A stretch of 64,000 bases of DNA from Cepaea nemoralis (taxonomy: Eukaryota > Mollusca > Gastropoda > Stylommatophora > Helicidae). Of this stretch, positions 11,270-22,200 are shown one piece after another. Numbering within the stretch: position 1 is the first letter of the stretch; each line of letters opens with the position of its first letter. Location: NCBI GenBank assembly GCA_014155875.1, contig JACEFZ010026853.1:124001-188000 (forward strand). Reading direction: 5' to 3'. A program made the position numbers and the translations under genes. Under the pieces are notes generated by a model, which was not told the DNA's origin, ran no database searches, and worked only from the letters and a program-made list of their open reading frames with translations.

Positions 11270-11811
11270 TTGAAGGTGATTATGTCGTTGGATGAAGAAT
11301 GACTTGCGCGATGAATTGAATTAAAGTGAGGAAGAGTTGCGCAATTCGTTGACCTCACTCTCTCGCCTGAGTCCATCTGAATCCAGTGACAGGACAAATC
11401 AAGACGACTGGAGACGAATACAGGTGCGGTGGATGACTAGGGCGATCTACGTGCCTTGCCGTGCTCATTACGTGCCACAACGCTGTGCAGGTAAACGCCG
11501 TCTTGCCCGTTGAATCAGGAATGATTTCTTCCGCACAGTCTGCCGTATCCTGTCTTCACATGCTGGGTAGGCATACCCTAGTTCACCGCTTGGTTTGACA
11601 CCAAATCGGCTACCCGCGCCTGGTTTAGCTAGCCTCTCATAGCTGTTGTCCGGGGGGGGGGTTGGCCGCTGTCGCATGCTGACAGCTACTAGGAGCCACA
11701 GGCGTGAGCTGGATGTTAGGCTTGGACCTGTGGGGAATGGGTCCTGAAAAGGACATGAGAGTCATCCTTACTAAAGGTGCTACCAGTGCCTGACACCCCG
11801 TACCCCCCAGG
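11270..11811 (-). other. LINE-B 5' non-coding part
   Basis: This is minus-strand upstream sequence of LINE-B. It contains the block shared with 8699-8810, a run of nine Gs near 11653, and no frame above 70 residues with recognisable motifs. It ends at the right target-site duplication at 11812. Confidence 0.6.
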
Positions 11812-11909
11812 TTGTGTGGTACTTCCTAGATAACCGGAATGTGAATGTAGATATTCCATGCATTATAATGAATGGATGTCCTCTTAGTAGAGAGAGAGAA
11901 GGGGGAGAG

Positions 11910-11976
<67 letters not shown>

Positions 11977-12012
11977 AATTGAAGTACTTGGGTATCACCT
12001 TTGTCAGATGTA
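11812..12012 (+). pseudogene. R1/I-type LINE: RT segment after FADD
   Basis: A single open frame covers this piece. It reads VWYFLDNRNVNVDIPCIIMN, then an Arg-Glu run made by the GA microsatellite, then SKLKYLGITFVRC. The KYLG motif is the conserved block after the FADD box in this LINE class. The piece ends at AGATGTA (12006-12012), which recurs at 18230-18236 where the protein continues with MSFKDPMEDL. Confidence 0.88.
11889..11973. repeat. (GA)n microsatellite inside an RT frame
   Basis: About 85 bp of near-perfect GA sits exactly between two conserved RT residues, serine-arginine on the left and glutamate-serine-lysine on the right. It keeps the reading frame and encodes alternating Arg and Glu. 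It most likely grew from a short native AGAGAG in the RT gene after the element died. Confidence 0.9.
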
Positions 12013-12339
12013 GTAAGTATGTAAGTAAGTAAGTACGTAAATCTTTATTTTCCAAGGGTTAAGAATTGGGCACGCAGGCCCGTCTGACATTCTGCCATTC
12101 TTCTCTATTTCCTCTCATACATTCTTTCATTCAACATCTCATATGAAGCAATTCTTTGACAACAAAAGAACAATAAGCATTAAAACGCATGAAAAATAAT
12201 CAATAATACATGACTCATTGAGGCAATGTTTAACGTGGGCATCATGTATACCAAAGGTGGGTGTAACGTGCCATACATATGGGAATGTTTTTGTTGTTTT
12301 TTTTTTTGGCTAGTTGTCGTTCGAGATAATTTACCATTA

Positions 12340-15191
12340 TTATTGTCTTTGTTGCTGTTTTTTTTTTAAAGGGGGCATGTAGTCTGTCCTGAGGTAGTTT
12401 TCAAACAGGTTGCGATGGTATGTATAATGATTGGTGGTGTCTTTGATTTCTTGTGGAAGATTGTTCCACAACTGAGTGGCAGAGTATGCTAAGCGTGTTT
12501 TAAATAAGTCTATCCTAGGTTTAGGGAAATGGAGTATATTTAGTCGTTCGCTATGTCTTGTTTATATTTAAACAATGGCCAAAGGTAGCTTGGGGCATTT
12601 TGAAATAGGATTTTGTGAATTAGTTTAGCCTTATTAAAAAGTAGGCGTTTGTGGAGTGGCAGTAACTGAAGACGTTCATGTAGGTTAGAATTGTCTGTAA
12701 GCTTATCACCATTGATTAGACGCACTGCCCTTTTCTGGAGTGAATAAAGGCGTTTTATTATTGATTTGGAGCATCCATCCCAGATTGTGGAGCAATAATC
12801 AATATGTGTTTGTATGTGGGAAGTATAGAATATCTTTCTTGTGTTTTCGTCGAGGAAATTTTTAATTTTGGCAAGTTGGTATACTTTTTTGGCTATTTGT
12901 TTAACTAGAGCATGAACATGGGAATTGAAGGATAGATTTTGATCTATGATAAGACCCAGTGCCTTGTGCTCGGTTACACTTTCTATAGGCGTGCTACCAA
13001 TGTGCAGCTGAAGAGTTCTCTGCGAGTTTAGAGTGTGAAGTCTTTGCCTGGTTCCTATTAACATAGATTTAGTTTTAGAAATGTTAATTTGCATGCGGTT
13101 TGCATGACTCCAGTTAACTACACTATTTATTTCCTGTTGCAAGGATAATTCTAGCACATTACGATCAACAGCGTTTGTATATACTGTGCAGTCGTCTGCA
13201 AATAGATCGCAGGACGATGACAGATATAAGGGAAGATCATTTATATAAATGGCAAATAACAGAGGGCCAAGTATAGACCCCTGTGGTACTCCAGTATTAA
13301 TGGTAATGGCTCGGGATAGAGATTTATTGTGTGATACGACTTGTTTTCTGTCTAATAAAAATGAGTTTATTAATGTCACTATATTAAAGCTTACTTTCAT
13401 TGTTTCTAGTTTTTTAATTAGGATAGTATGATCTATCATATCGAATGCTTTTCTAAAGTCTATAAACATCGTTCCACATAGAGTATTGTTGTTAATATGT
13501 TGATGCCAGTTTTCTATCATGTTTGTTAGGGGCGTATGACAGGAATATTTTGGCCGAAATCCTGACTGACTGTCAGCTATTAGTTTGTGGCGAACTAAGC
13601 GCTCTAGTGTTGTTTTGTGGATGTGCTTTTCTAGCGGTTTGGATAGTGAGGATAATATGGAAATTGGCCTATAATTACTCATGATACAATCGTCTAATGA
13701 ACCAGCTTTTAAATGAGGATACACTTTAGCGATTTTAAAGGCTGATGGGAAGTGACATTTGGTGAGACATTGATTGTATATAAAAGTTAGTGACTCGCAG
13801 ATCGCCGGTGCAGCATAGCGAAGGATCCGATTACTGATTCCATCTAGTCCTGATGAGTTATTGTTTTTTAGGTTACTGAGATGAGTAAATACTTCAGTGG
13901 TCGTCATTAGCGGTATGTTTGTGGGAATGTCTCCATAGCATTTGCTCTCACAGAATGATGATAATAAAGATATGTCATGAGGCACATCTGGTATTGCACA
14001 CTTCAGTTGGTTTATGTCGGACTGAAAGAACTTACTGAATTGATCCCATGTAACCTGATTTGATACTAAAGATTGTGATGATTTGTGTTTGTTTGACAAG
14101 GTATTAATTGCTTTCCATATATCTTTAGTGTTGGTTTTATCTATTATTAAGTTCTTAAAATAGTTTTTCTTTTCCTTTCGAATAACATATTGAACTTTGT
14201 TTCTCAGACTTCGGTACATAGTTAGATCTCTATTTTTATGTGCCCTGTCCCGGTCTCTCATTAGTTCAACTACCTCCTGTGTGATCCACGGGGGCTTATT
14301 GTGATGTTTAACACGAACTTCCTTAAATGGAACATGCTTATCAAATACACTTAGAAAGGTCTTCAGCCAGTGGTCCAGAGCATCATCTGGGTCAGGAAGC
14401 TGGTAAACATAGTCCAGAGATGAGTTGAGCAAGTCTTGTAAAAAGGCATCTTGATTGAAGTTTTTATAATTTCTTTATTTTATACTTATATGTTTGTGTT
14501 TCAGAGTTTTGGTACCTCTTTTCGACCACGTGCAACATACTGGGCAGTGATCGATCATTGCATTAATAGGTGCAGTACATTCTGTGATGTTGTCAGCACA
14601 TGTTGTATAGATATGATCTATAAGTGTTGCAGATGATTTTGTTATTCTAGTGGCTTGTTTGACTAACTGTTGGAAGTTATATGACTCTATTATGTTTTCC
14701 CATGTTTTGTTTGATTTGTTAGTGTCTATGTTGAAGTCGCCTAGCAGTATTATTTCTCTCGCATTACTAAAGACTACATCCATCATAGTGGTGAATTTTT
14801 CATACCAGATATTTCCTGCACTGGGGTTTCGATAAAGATAGCCAACTACTAGGGGTATGCGATTTTGAAGCTTAACCTCAAGCCATACACACTCAATCTC
14901 ACAGGTTTCAAAATCTAGCCTACGGTGGGCGTTAAGCGAGTTAGAAATATAAACTGCAATGCCCGTCTCTTGTTTCTGATAGGGATCTCTTCTAATGGTT
15001 TTAAAGCCTCTGATAGCGATGTCTTCATCTGGGATGTTACTATTTAATCGACTTTCGCTAATGCCAAACATGTAAAAACTTTGATTAAGTATAAGTGATA
15101 GTTCAGGCAGCTTCCCTAATAGATTGCAGATATTTAAGTGCCCGATTCTAAGCTCATTATTACTGAGCCAGTGTTCGTACTTATTAGACAT
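12340..15191 (-). pseudogene. CR1-like ORF2: endonuclease and reverse transcriptase
   Basis: The first methionine is at 15191. The AP-endonuclease covers 15191-14475, with LRIGHLNICNLLGKL near the start, GISESRLN, LLGDFNID, LIDHIYTT and MIDHCPV at its end. One in-frame TAA at 14475-14477 separates it from the RT, which resumes in the same frame (RNYKNFNQDAFLQDLLN) and runs to 12540. RT blocks include SGLDGISNRIL, YRPISILSSLSK, FRKAFDMIDH, NTGVPQGSILGPLLF and DLFADDCTVY (catalytic). Near 12545 the frame shifts, and the family's C-terminal motif LAYSATQLWNNLPQEIKD follows in another frame to a stop at about 12340. Apart from this stop and this shift the protein is complete. It nicks DNA and primes reverse transcription. 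Confidence 0.92.
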
Positions 15192-15306
15192 TTTAACAAT
15201 GCGTAGTCATGAATTTTTTAAAACACAAAATGAATACAACTTACGTCCCTTATAACAATACACACTCTAAAGTACAGAGAAACAGTAATATCTCTGTCAA
15301 TATACA

Positions 15307-15326
15307 CGCACACACACACACACACA
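15307..15326. repeat. Short (CA)n in the CR1 inter-ORF spacer
   Basis: About ten CA units lie in the 376-bp spacer between ORF1 and ORF2 of the CR1-like element. No other structure is visible in the spacer. Confidence 0.8.
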
Positions 15327-15567
15327 AAATACGTATAAAGATCAGTAAGGATGAGCAGTGAAGACCCCCTCACTCACAGTATAAACACAATAAGAAGTAT
15401 TATAAAAGATATCCAACTAAGTACGTCTGTGACGTCAATACGAGTCAATGTTTATAGTCAGTAAATCTAATACGTTGCTATAGAAAGCAATAACCAAGTA
15501 TGCACATAAACGTTCTAGGAGAGGCTCTTTCTTGTACCGAGATCCGGTGTTGCTTTGTGCTGAATTG

Positions 15568-17824
15568 CTAGTAAATACCAGGCTGTGTTGGTCCTTGGTA
15601 CAGCGACATCATAAGTGCCTGGCAAAGTGAAGCTGGGCTAAAACGTGTGAGGTATAACAACTCTGGGTTACAATGGAATGGATACTGTTGATTTCTCACG
15701 GGTGTGTAACGACTTCCAACTACAGGCTCTGATTCGTGGCTAACAGGAGGCTGCGGTGGCACATTGTTGTTACTGCTAGATTGTTCCTTGCTGTGGAGAA
15801 GAGGGAACGTATCTTCATAATTATCCCCCTCCTGTGTGAAAGAGGGCATATTGTATGGATTTGGTGTGGTGGAAATGTTCCGTCTGGCTTGGATGTCAGG
15901 TTCCGTGGTTTTGAGTGGTCTGCGCTCTTCTGGCCTATTGGTACTTGATGTGGCGGGAGTATGTCGTCTGGTTTGAGCTTGAGGTGGAGTAGCTAGAAGT
16001 GTCCTACGCGATCCAGTATTGGATGTAGGTTGTGTCCGTTCTGGGTATTTGATATTTTTGGCGAGCAAGCTGGTGCCCAATGTAGATAAATGTACTTGAT
16101 CCTTATAAAGCCGCTTTTTAGGTGCTCCAGACTGCGAAGTAATCTCCGGTGTGTTGTTGATAAACTGTATGTTGTTGTGAGAACAAAACTTCTGCAGTGT
16201 GTTGATATTTATGTCAGCTAGACGACGCTGGAATCCATAACTCGGTGATATGATGGAGGAGAAGAATATAGACGAGTTAGGAAAAGTGTGACGTAACCCG
16301 TTCAAGAGTGCCAGCAGTTGAGATGCTGTGATTTGCTGGTTGTTCATGGTGTCATTAATACCAATATGAACTGCTTGCCTTTGTAACGTTACGATTTACA
16401 GCCAGCTTACTAATCTTGTCTGTTACCCGGTCAACACCAGCCCCAGGCAATGGGATTATAGAAACAATGTCTTTGTCTGAAGTGGCCATCCGGTCACTGT
16501 ATAGACCTTTCATTAGAGAGTCGCCTATTATAATGTGTGTACAGTCGGGTCGTGCTGTCTGCAAATGTTGGTTGCCAGTACGCCTTGCCCGTTGTTTCTC
16601 CCATTTAGCAGCAGTCTGTACGTCTCCATGCGACTCTCCCTGTGTTTCCTGGAGGTGTGTGTTGTCTGTTGGCAGTGCACTATAGCACTGTACGTTTTCT
16701 GATGAATTTTCTTGAAGCCCTTCGAATCTGTTGCTTATTTTTACACCAATGGGATAGACTGCTTGTAGCGTTTTATCTTCCTCTGCACGTTGAGGTTGTT
16801 TCGTGTCTTGTTTAGTTATTTGTTTTAGGTGAAACTGGGCTTCTAGATTCTCCGAAGTTGATACAGCTGCTTGGGAATTACACGCTTGTTCAGTTGGGTT
16901 GGTAGTGGACTCATGCTGTAAAGTTTCTATTGTTTTTCTTAGCAACAGATTTTCCTCTCTCAGAAGCGTAATTTCTGCTTTGAGAGCAGTGTAGTCACTG
17001 CTGGTCTTGCTATTAGCTTCAATGTTCGCTGTAACAGTAACAATGAGCGCCTTTAAGGATTGTTCTATTACCTCAATGCGCCTATGACAATCGCACGATT
17101 GTCCATTGATAGTTGGCGTATTATCTAAGGCTGGTAATTCATCTGCTACTCTTACGTTGGTCTCTACGTTGTTTTGGAGGTGATCCATTGGATATTCAAT
17201 GGCCAAGAGCACTGGTGGGGTAGCTGGCCTCGTGTTGATGGTATTGTCCTGTTCACTCATTGTATGTGTTAATTGAGAAAAATTGACTGCTGTGATAGCC
17301 ACAGCTGTAGTTGTGGGCTGTGTAGATTCTGGTTCCTCACTCGAGACGAGCATGTTGATGATATCTTGTGTCTTTGATATGTCTCTACTCATGAATGCAT
17401 GTATTGAGTTTTCCAGCTCGACAAAGTCTAATTTTAGCCAAGATTTAATGTTTTCAACGCTGCCTTGAGCTAATAATTTGTTCTTCGAATGATACAAGTG
17501 TATTGTAAGGACTGGCGTCGTAATCAGGTCTTCAACGTAGGCCCCGCTCCTATCTTGTCTGTGTTGAATTAGTTCAGGCTTGTAATAGTTGATGAGGCAC
17601 GTTCGAAATGCCTCATAATGGAGTGTATTGTTAAAGGATACTGTAACACATTGGCCAGAGTTGGTGTGTTGGACGACTCGGCCGACTGGGTTCACACACC
17701 TGGCTAGCTTGGTCTTCACCGCCTTCTCTTTGTTTAGTGTGTATGTTTTATTCACGGCCGATCGTAAACCGGATCTTGTTTTAACACCAGTCACCTCCAG
17801 AGAGGCCTCTCCTATCGATGACAT
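15568..17824 (-). pseudogene. CR1-like ORF1 with SGNH esterase domain
   Basis: Two frames, 17824-16355 (489 residues) and 16347-15568 (259 residues), form one protein broken by a frameshift near 16370. The N-terminal part has a basic first segment and a leucine-rich coiled coil (about residues 290-315, LKAEITLLREENLLLRKTI). The SGNH hydrolase blocks follow: IIIGDSLMKGL (nucleophile serine), then across the frameshift HIGIND (oxyanion residues), then DQVHLSTLG (catalytic Asp-His). The C-terminal 150 residues are Ser/Thr/Pro-rich and low complexity. In CR1-group elements the esterase may act on lipids or help ribonucleoprotein trafficking, but its role is not settled. All catalytic blocks are visible. 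Confidence 0.88.
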
Positions 17825-18229
17825 TACTGCATCATGTTATCAAACCCGCTTGAAGAATGTAGCGAACTCATTGTAGTCTAGACGCGCCGCGGCAATTTGA
17901 AGTCATGTGAGCTATCACTTGAATGGATATTGTGTATTTGACAGCATACCACGTGCTAGTCACGCATGGTTTAATCACACGTTGTCGTTAATCGATAATT
18001 GGTAGATTTCAAAATTGAATGTTCTTACCGTCCATTTCACAAAGAAATCCTCATTTCACTAAATAAACAGTCACATAAACTTAAGATATTAATTATTATT
18101 AGATCCAGTTTTAGAACGAACACAATGATATACACAGCATCTCGACTTAAATGGTTAAAACTTTGATAAATTATATAAAAACTGAGAGAGCTTGTGAAAA
18201 CACGTCCGCTCGTGACCGGAAACGGTAAT
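17825..18229 (-). other. CR1-like 5' UTR
   Basis: About 405 bp separate the ORF1 start from the element edge defined by the AGATGTA duplication. It is AT-rich, especially 18060-18190, with no long frame. An internal promoter would be expected here for this LINE class, but I see no distinct motif. Confidence 0.6.
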
Positions 18230-18342
18230 AGATGTATGTCTTTTAAGGATCCTATGGAGGATTTGGTGGTGAAGGCTTCTAGAGGACTAAATGCATTGAA
18301 CGCGATGACAGCAACTGGAGTAGAGCAGAGCATGCTTTATGT
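18230..18342 (+). pseudogene. R1/I-type LINE: RT thumb segment
   Basis: The frame resumes after the CR1 insertion with RCMSFKDPMEDLVVKASRGL and continues to ATGVEQSMLYV, where the hAT element begins. CTTTATGT at 18335-18342 matches CTTTACAT at 23033-23040 on the other side, and the protein continues there with MLIYIIECGLGLF. Confidence 0.9.
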
Positions 18343-18427
18343 CAGAGGTGGTCATCTTTTCCAGCAGGCAGGCCAAGTTTCAGAAATAATATTTCCTGAC
18401 GGTACGCGTACCTAAACTTTTGTGTGT

Positions 18428-18486
18428 GTTTTGTTTGTTTGTTTGTTTGTTTGTTTGTTTGTTTTGTTTGTTTGTTTGTTTGTTTT
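18428..18486. repeat. (GTTT)n microsatellite
   Basis: Tandem GTTT units, with one slightly longer GTTTT unit in the middle, lie just inside the left terminus of the hAT element. Confidence 0.9.
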
Positions 18487-18608
18487 CTGTTTGCATTTTT
18501 TTATGATAGTAAACAAGCAAGCGTACTAAAGCTCCGACCACATTTTGGATTCCCAGTAGGTGAGATCGCGTTCAAAAGCTTGACTGGTTTAATGTAGAAA
18601 AAAATAAA

Positions 18609-18637
18609 TAGGTTTATTTATTTATTTATTTATTTAC

Positions 18638-18668
<31 letters not shown>

Positions 18669-18692
18669 TTTTTTATTTATTTATTTATTTAA
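18609..18692. repeat. (TTTA)n microsatellite
   Basis: About 84 bp of TTTA units, with a single ACTTA variant and one longer T run, lie inside the hAT element and downstream of the GTTT tract. Confidence 0.9.
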
Positions 18693-18879
18693 GAAAATAA
18701 CACATAACTGAGAATCATGCATATTTATTAGACAATTTAAAATATTTAAAAGTGAGACATTTGACTTTGTTTTGCAGAACTAAGTGCATAAAAATTTATC
18801 TCGATTGATGTTGTCGCTACACGTAAACAAGTTTCCAAGTGAACATCAGTAATTCATGTTCTCTCTTGTGATTTCTCTT

Positions 18880-20624
18880 CTTCTTTTCGTTCATCCGGAG
18901 TGTTTTTTCAGATGTGATTGCGGTGTGCGTTAGGCACCCTTGGGTTGAAAACCCTTAGGTCACACATCCGGCTTTCGCGTGCATTTTTGACCAGGTTAGC
19001 AATCCTGGGAGACTCTCACTTTTGTGGTACCGTCCACATCCCAGCTGGTCAAGTTCGAACAGTCGAGGACTTCGGTCATCCCTCAAGAGAAGGAAGGCAC
19101 AGTCCATAGCATTTTCCGCCATCCTAGGTTGCTTCCATAGTTGCAGGGCCGACACATAGCGCCCTGATACTGGGCTCGCCGAGGGAATGGTCACGTCATG
19201 CTCATGGCTGCTTTAATTCCTCACTTCAATATATTGGGCTTTTCGTTCGCCCCGGGCCGTTCCCGCACAAACCAGACAGGTCTGCAGAAGGTATTCACTC
19301 AGCGAGTTTTCGCACATGTGCTTGTCGTTGCGCCCGTCAGAGCTGTTCCAGGCACGACAGACATTCGGAAAACTACCTAGTCAGAGCTGTTCCGAACAAG
19401 AGCGGCATTCGGAAACTAGGTAGTCAGAGCTGTTCCTAGCACGGGAGACATTCGGACGAGACATTTCACTCGGACGTAAATGCGTAGTGTCAATTTTTAG
19501 TTTGCCTACCCGTAGGACGACACTTCCGACTTCCAGGCGGGCATTTTTTAGTGAGGTTAGCCTTCCTCTGGTTTCGAGACACGTTAGACTGTTGTAATGT
19601 CACCCACATCTCAGCTGGTCAAGATAGAACGATCAACGACATCGTGGTCTGCCCTCAAGGGAAGGCAGGGGCAGACCATGGGCATTATCTCGCTATCCAA
19701 GGAGGCTTCCATAATTGCAGAGCCGGCACATATTGCTCTGAGACTGGGCTCACCCAAGGAGTTTCTACGTCCTGCTCATGGCTGCTTTAGTTCCTCACTT
19801 CCATGTGTTGGGCATCCCACTTGCCACTGATCGCTCAATCACACACCAGGAGCGGTCAGACTGCGAGTGACATCCACTCGGTAAGCTTTTGCTTGTGACT
19901 TCAGACCACGCAATAGGTTCGCTCGCCGTGCGTTCCATTTCGCGTTGATGAGACATTCTTCCACTTTTGTCTACACTCTCTATGAGTTAGATACAGACAG
20001 TTTCCGTAACCCTTCGACTGGGGCACTTTTCTGACTTTTTTGTACTCGCTCACGAGGTAGGCTACATGTGCTGCCGGCTCAGCACCTTACCTTCGTGCAG
20101 CAGTGAACGGGAAACGGCCAGGCCCCTTCATCCGGGAATCTCTCATATCCCCCAGCTGAGAGCCTTCGAACATGTATCAGACCTGAGCATGTAGCTTTGC
20201 TCAGTATCATGTTTCTATTTTCCGGTAGACGGGTATCGGCCTGGCTCTCAAGATCCGAGGGTTTGTGGCTTAGAGGCGTTCAGCCACAGCCCTCGACAGT
20301 GAACCTTAAGAGTTTCCGGTAGACTGGTATCGGCCTGGCTCTCAGATCCGAGGGTTTGTGGCTTAAAGGCGTTCAGCCACAGCCCTCGACAGGGAGCCTT
20401 AAGAGTTTTGTCCGGACCAAAAACGTCTACCTTCGTGCACCTTTTAAACTTTTGACTGCTATCCTCAGTCTCACCTGCAGGGCAGCAGGTTGTGTCTCTC
20501 TTAGTCTGGTCCCTATCCCATGAGCCGTCCGATATGTAGTTTTCACCCATCGGCAGGCAGATGGGGTCGATGGGACACGCAAGCTCCCCCACCACGGCAA
20601 GGTGGAGACACATCGGGGGAGCTC
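18880..20624. repeat. Foreign repeat-rich block inside the hAT
   Basis: About 1.7 kb, GC-richer than its hAT surroundings, abruptly replaces the C-terminus of the hAT transposase at about 20624. It has internal duplications on three scales: a diverged pair of about 560 bp (from 18981 and from 19541), three units of 43-44 bp starting at 19336, 19380 and 19423 (GTCAGAGCTGTTCC), and two 94-bp units at 20220-20313 and 20314-20406. The minus-strand start (about 20613-20570) reads CTCCACCTTGCCGTGGTGGG, a phrase I associate with LINE 5' regions, so it may be a LINE 5' UTR fragment. No domain-bearing frame was found. Confidence 0.65.
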
Positions 20625-22200
20625 TTGTGATTTGATGTGCCTCATGCGATTAAAAATTTGTTCACTAGCATAAGTGTTCCGAAATAGCGAAACCATCGAC
20701 AGAGTATGTTTGTAACACGCAGGATATTTATTCTTGGCCAAATACGTTTTATATAACTCTTCCAAACCAACTTGATGGAATTTCTCCTTTAACTGTGTAT
20801 CACAACACATTTCACAATGTTCCATTTGTATTCTTCCTAGTATTAAATTCAAGTCTACCGCAAATGACATTGCATAAGCGCAAAAAAGCACATGTTTTTT
20901 GTTTTTTTTTAAATCCTGAAATCGGTTTCCAAATTTGAGGTTTAAGTCAGATATTAAAGAAGCGTATTTATCCACCGCCTCATGTGTGACGTTTGGTTGC
21001 AATGACAATGTAGGAAAGTGAGTAAAGATGTTTGTCTTAAACTGTTGTTCCCAAAGACTAAGTTTAATTTGAAATGCAGAAATATGATATTACACATCTT
21101 ATTAATTATTTTATCTTTCCCTTGTAGACGAATATTAATGTCATTTAGGTGGCTAGTTATATCGACCAGAAATGCAATGTCGCAAAACCACTCTTTGTCT
21201 TAAAACTCTGGGATACTTTTTGACTTGCTTGCAAAGAATGATTGTACTTCTTGCTGCAAATCAAATCCTCTTTTCAACATTTTGGCACGGGTCAGCCATC
21301 TTACTTCTGCATAAAATGTAACGTCATCATAATCTGAGTCCAAAGACTTTAGAAATTCTTGGAACTGATGGACATTCAACCCGTTCCACTTAATAAAGAT
21401 CACTAATTTGACATTGTCCATTTTTACTTCGAACATAATTTCTCCTTATGAATAATGCAATGAAAATTGAGCATTGAAGTATTACCGACTTTGGAGGCCT
21501 CATTTTCAATCAATTTTACTGAACTTTGTGTTTCCCAACCATTCCTGGAGCACCATCCGTTATTAAGCCCGATAAGCTTTTAAGTTGTAACGAAAAGCGA
21601 TTCAATATCGATGTAACTGCCTCTAAAAAATCTAGTGACTTAGTAGTGGCCTTAAGTGGATACAGTGCTACTAATTCTTTTGTCTTCCTAAGATGGACAT
21701 CAACACCCCTGATAAAATTTGCCAATTGGACAGTATCTGCCATATATGTGCTTTCATCCAATGCTAGAGGATAACATATAAAGTCGGATGGTCGACTTTT
21801 CAAACTGTCTTCACTGTGTTTTCCAATGCCGTCCATACGCCCAGTAATAGTCTGAGGAGACAGACTTATTTTTTCAGAAATCCTTCTTCTTTTCTGGACA
21901 CAAAATTTCAACGACGCTCTCCAAACATTCCTTAACCATTTCACCATCTGAATATGGCTTAGATTTTTTGCTAGTATTATGGCTACTGCATAACTATCTT
22001 TTACGTAGCATGTTGACTCTAAGCCCGCTCTGGTAAATATCTTTTGTTGTGGAATTATTTTTTTTAAAAGTAATATCCTTTGTCTTGTCGAAATAGCCCT
22101 TGGTATTTATGAAACTTATTTGCATATTTAGTCTCGTAGAGCCATTTGACGTTATACTCTTTAAAAACAGAAACATATTTGTAGCATATCAAGCGTATGG
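20625..22200 (-). pseudogene. hAT transposase remnant (GTF2IRD2/ZBED-like)
   Basis: The recognisable part begins near 21960 with KNLSHIQMVKW. The RNase H-like core starts at ICYPLALDESTYMADTVQLA (about 21780-21730; the aspartate of DEST is the first catalytic residue) and continues with FIRGVDVHLRKTKELVALYP and LSGLITDGAPGMVGK (second acidic block) to 21516. After a frame change, 21436-21200 has NVHQFQEFLKSLDSDYDDVTFYAEVRWL, and 21008-20625 has the C-terminal part up to SEQIFNRMRHIKSQ of the hAT dimerisation domain. There the transposase homology ends inside the domain, replaced by the repeat block at 20624. Several frameshifts are present and it is not functional. Proteins of this type in vertebrates include domesticated GTF2IRD2. 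Confidence 0.88.

Larger units (their letters stand above)
9163..11811 (-). mobile_element. LINE-B insertion, endonuclease region deleted
   Basis: The element is flanked by TTGTGTG at 9156-9162 and 11812-11818, and the interrupted RT reads on across the gap, so both ends are supported. Its 3' end (minus strand) is the motif GGTCATCATCATTCTTGATG near 9195-9172. About 550 bp of 5' sequence (11270-11811) has no long frame and joins directly to the middle of the coding region. The endonuclease domain expected between the two is absent, so this copy was probably mobilised in trans. Confidence 0.85.
12013..18229 (-). mobile_element. CR1-like LINE, near full length
   Basis: A 6.2-kb minus-strand element is flanked by AGATGTA at 12006-12012 and 18230-18236. 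It has a 5' UTR (18229-17825), ORF1 with an SGNH esterase domain, a 376-bp gap holding a short CA repeat, ORF2 with endonuclease and RT, a 330-bp 3' UTR and a 3' microsatellite tail of TTAC units (about 12035-12013). An esterase in ORF1 is an established feature of CR1-group LINEs. Only three coding lesions were seen, so the insertion looks fairly recent compared with its R1/I-type host. Confidence 0.9.

Noticed and set aside
11780..12055. Open frame with long Leu-Ser runs on the minus strand
   Set aside because: It is the translation of the GA/CT microsatellite; the real signal is the RT frame on the other strand.
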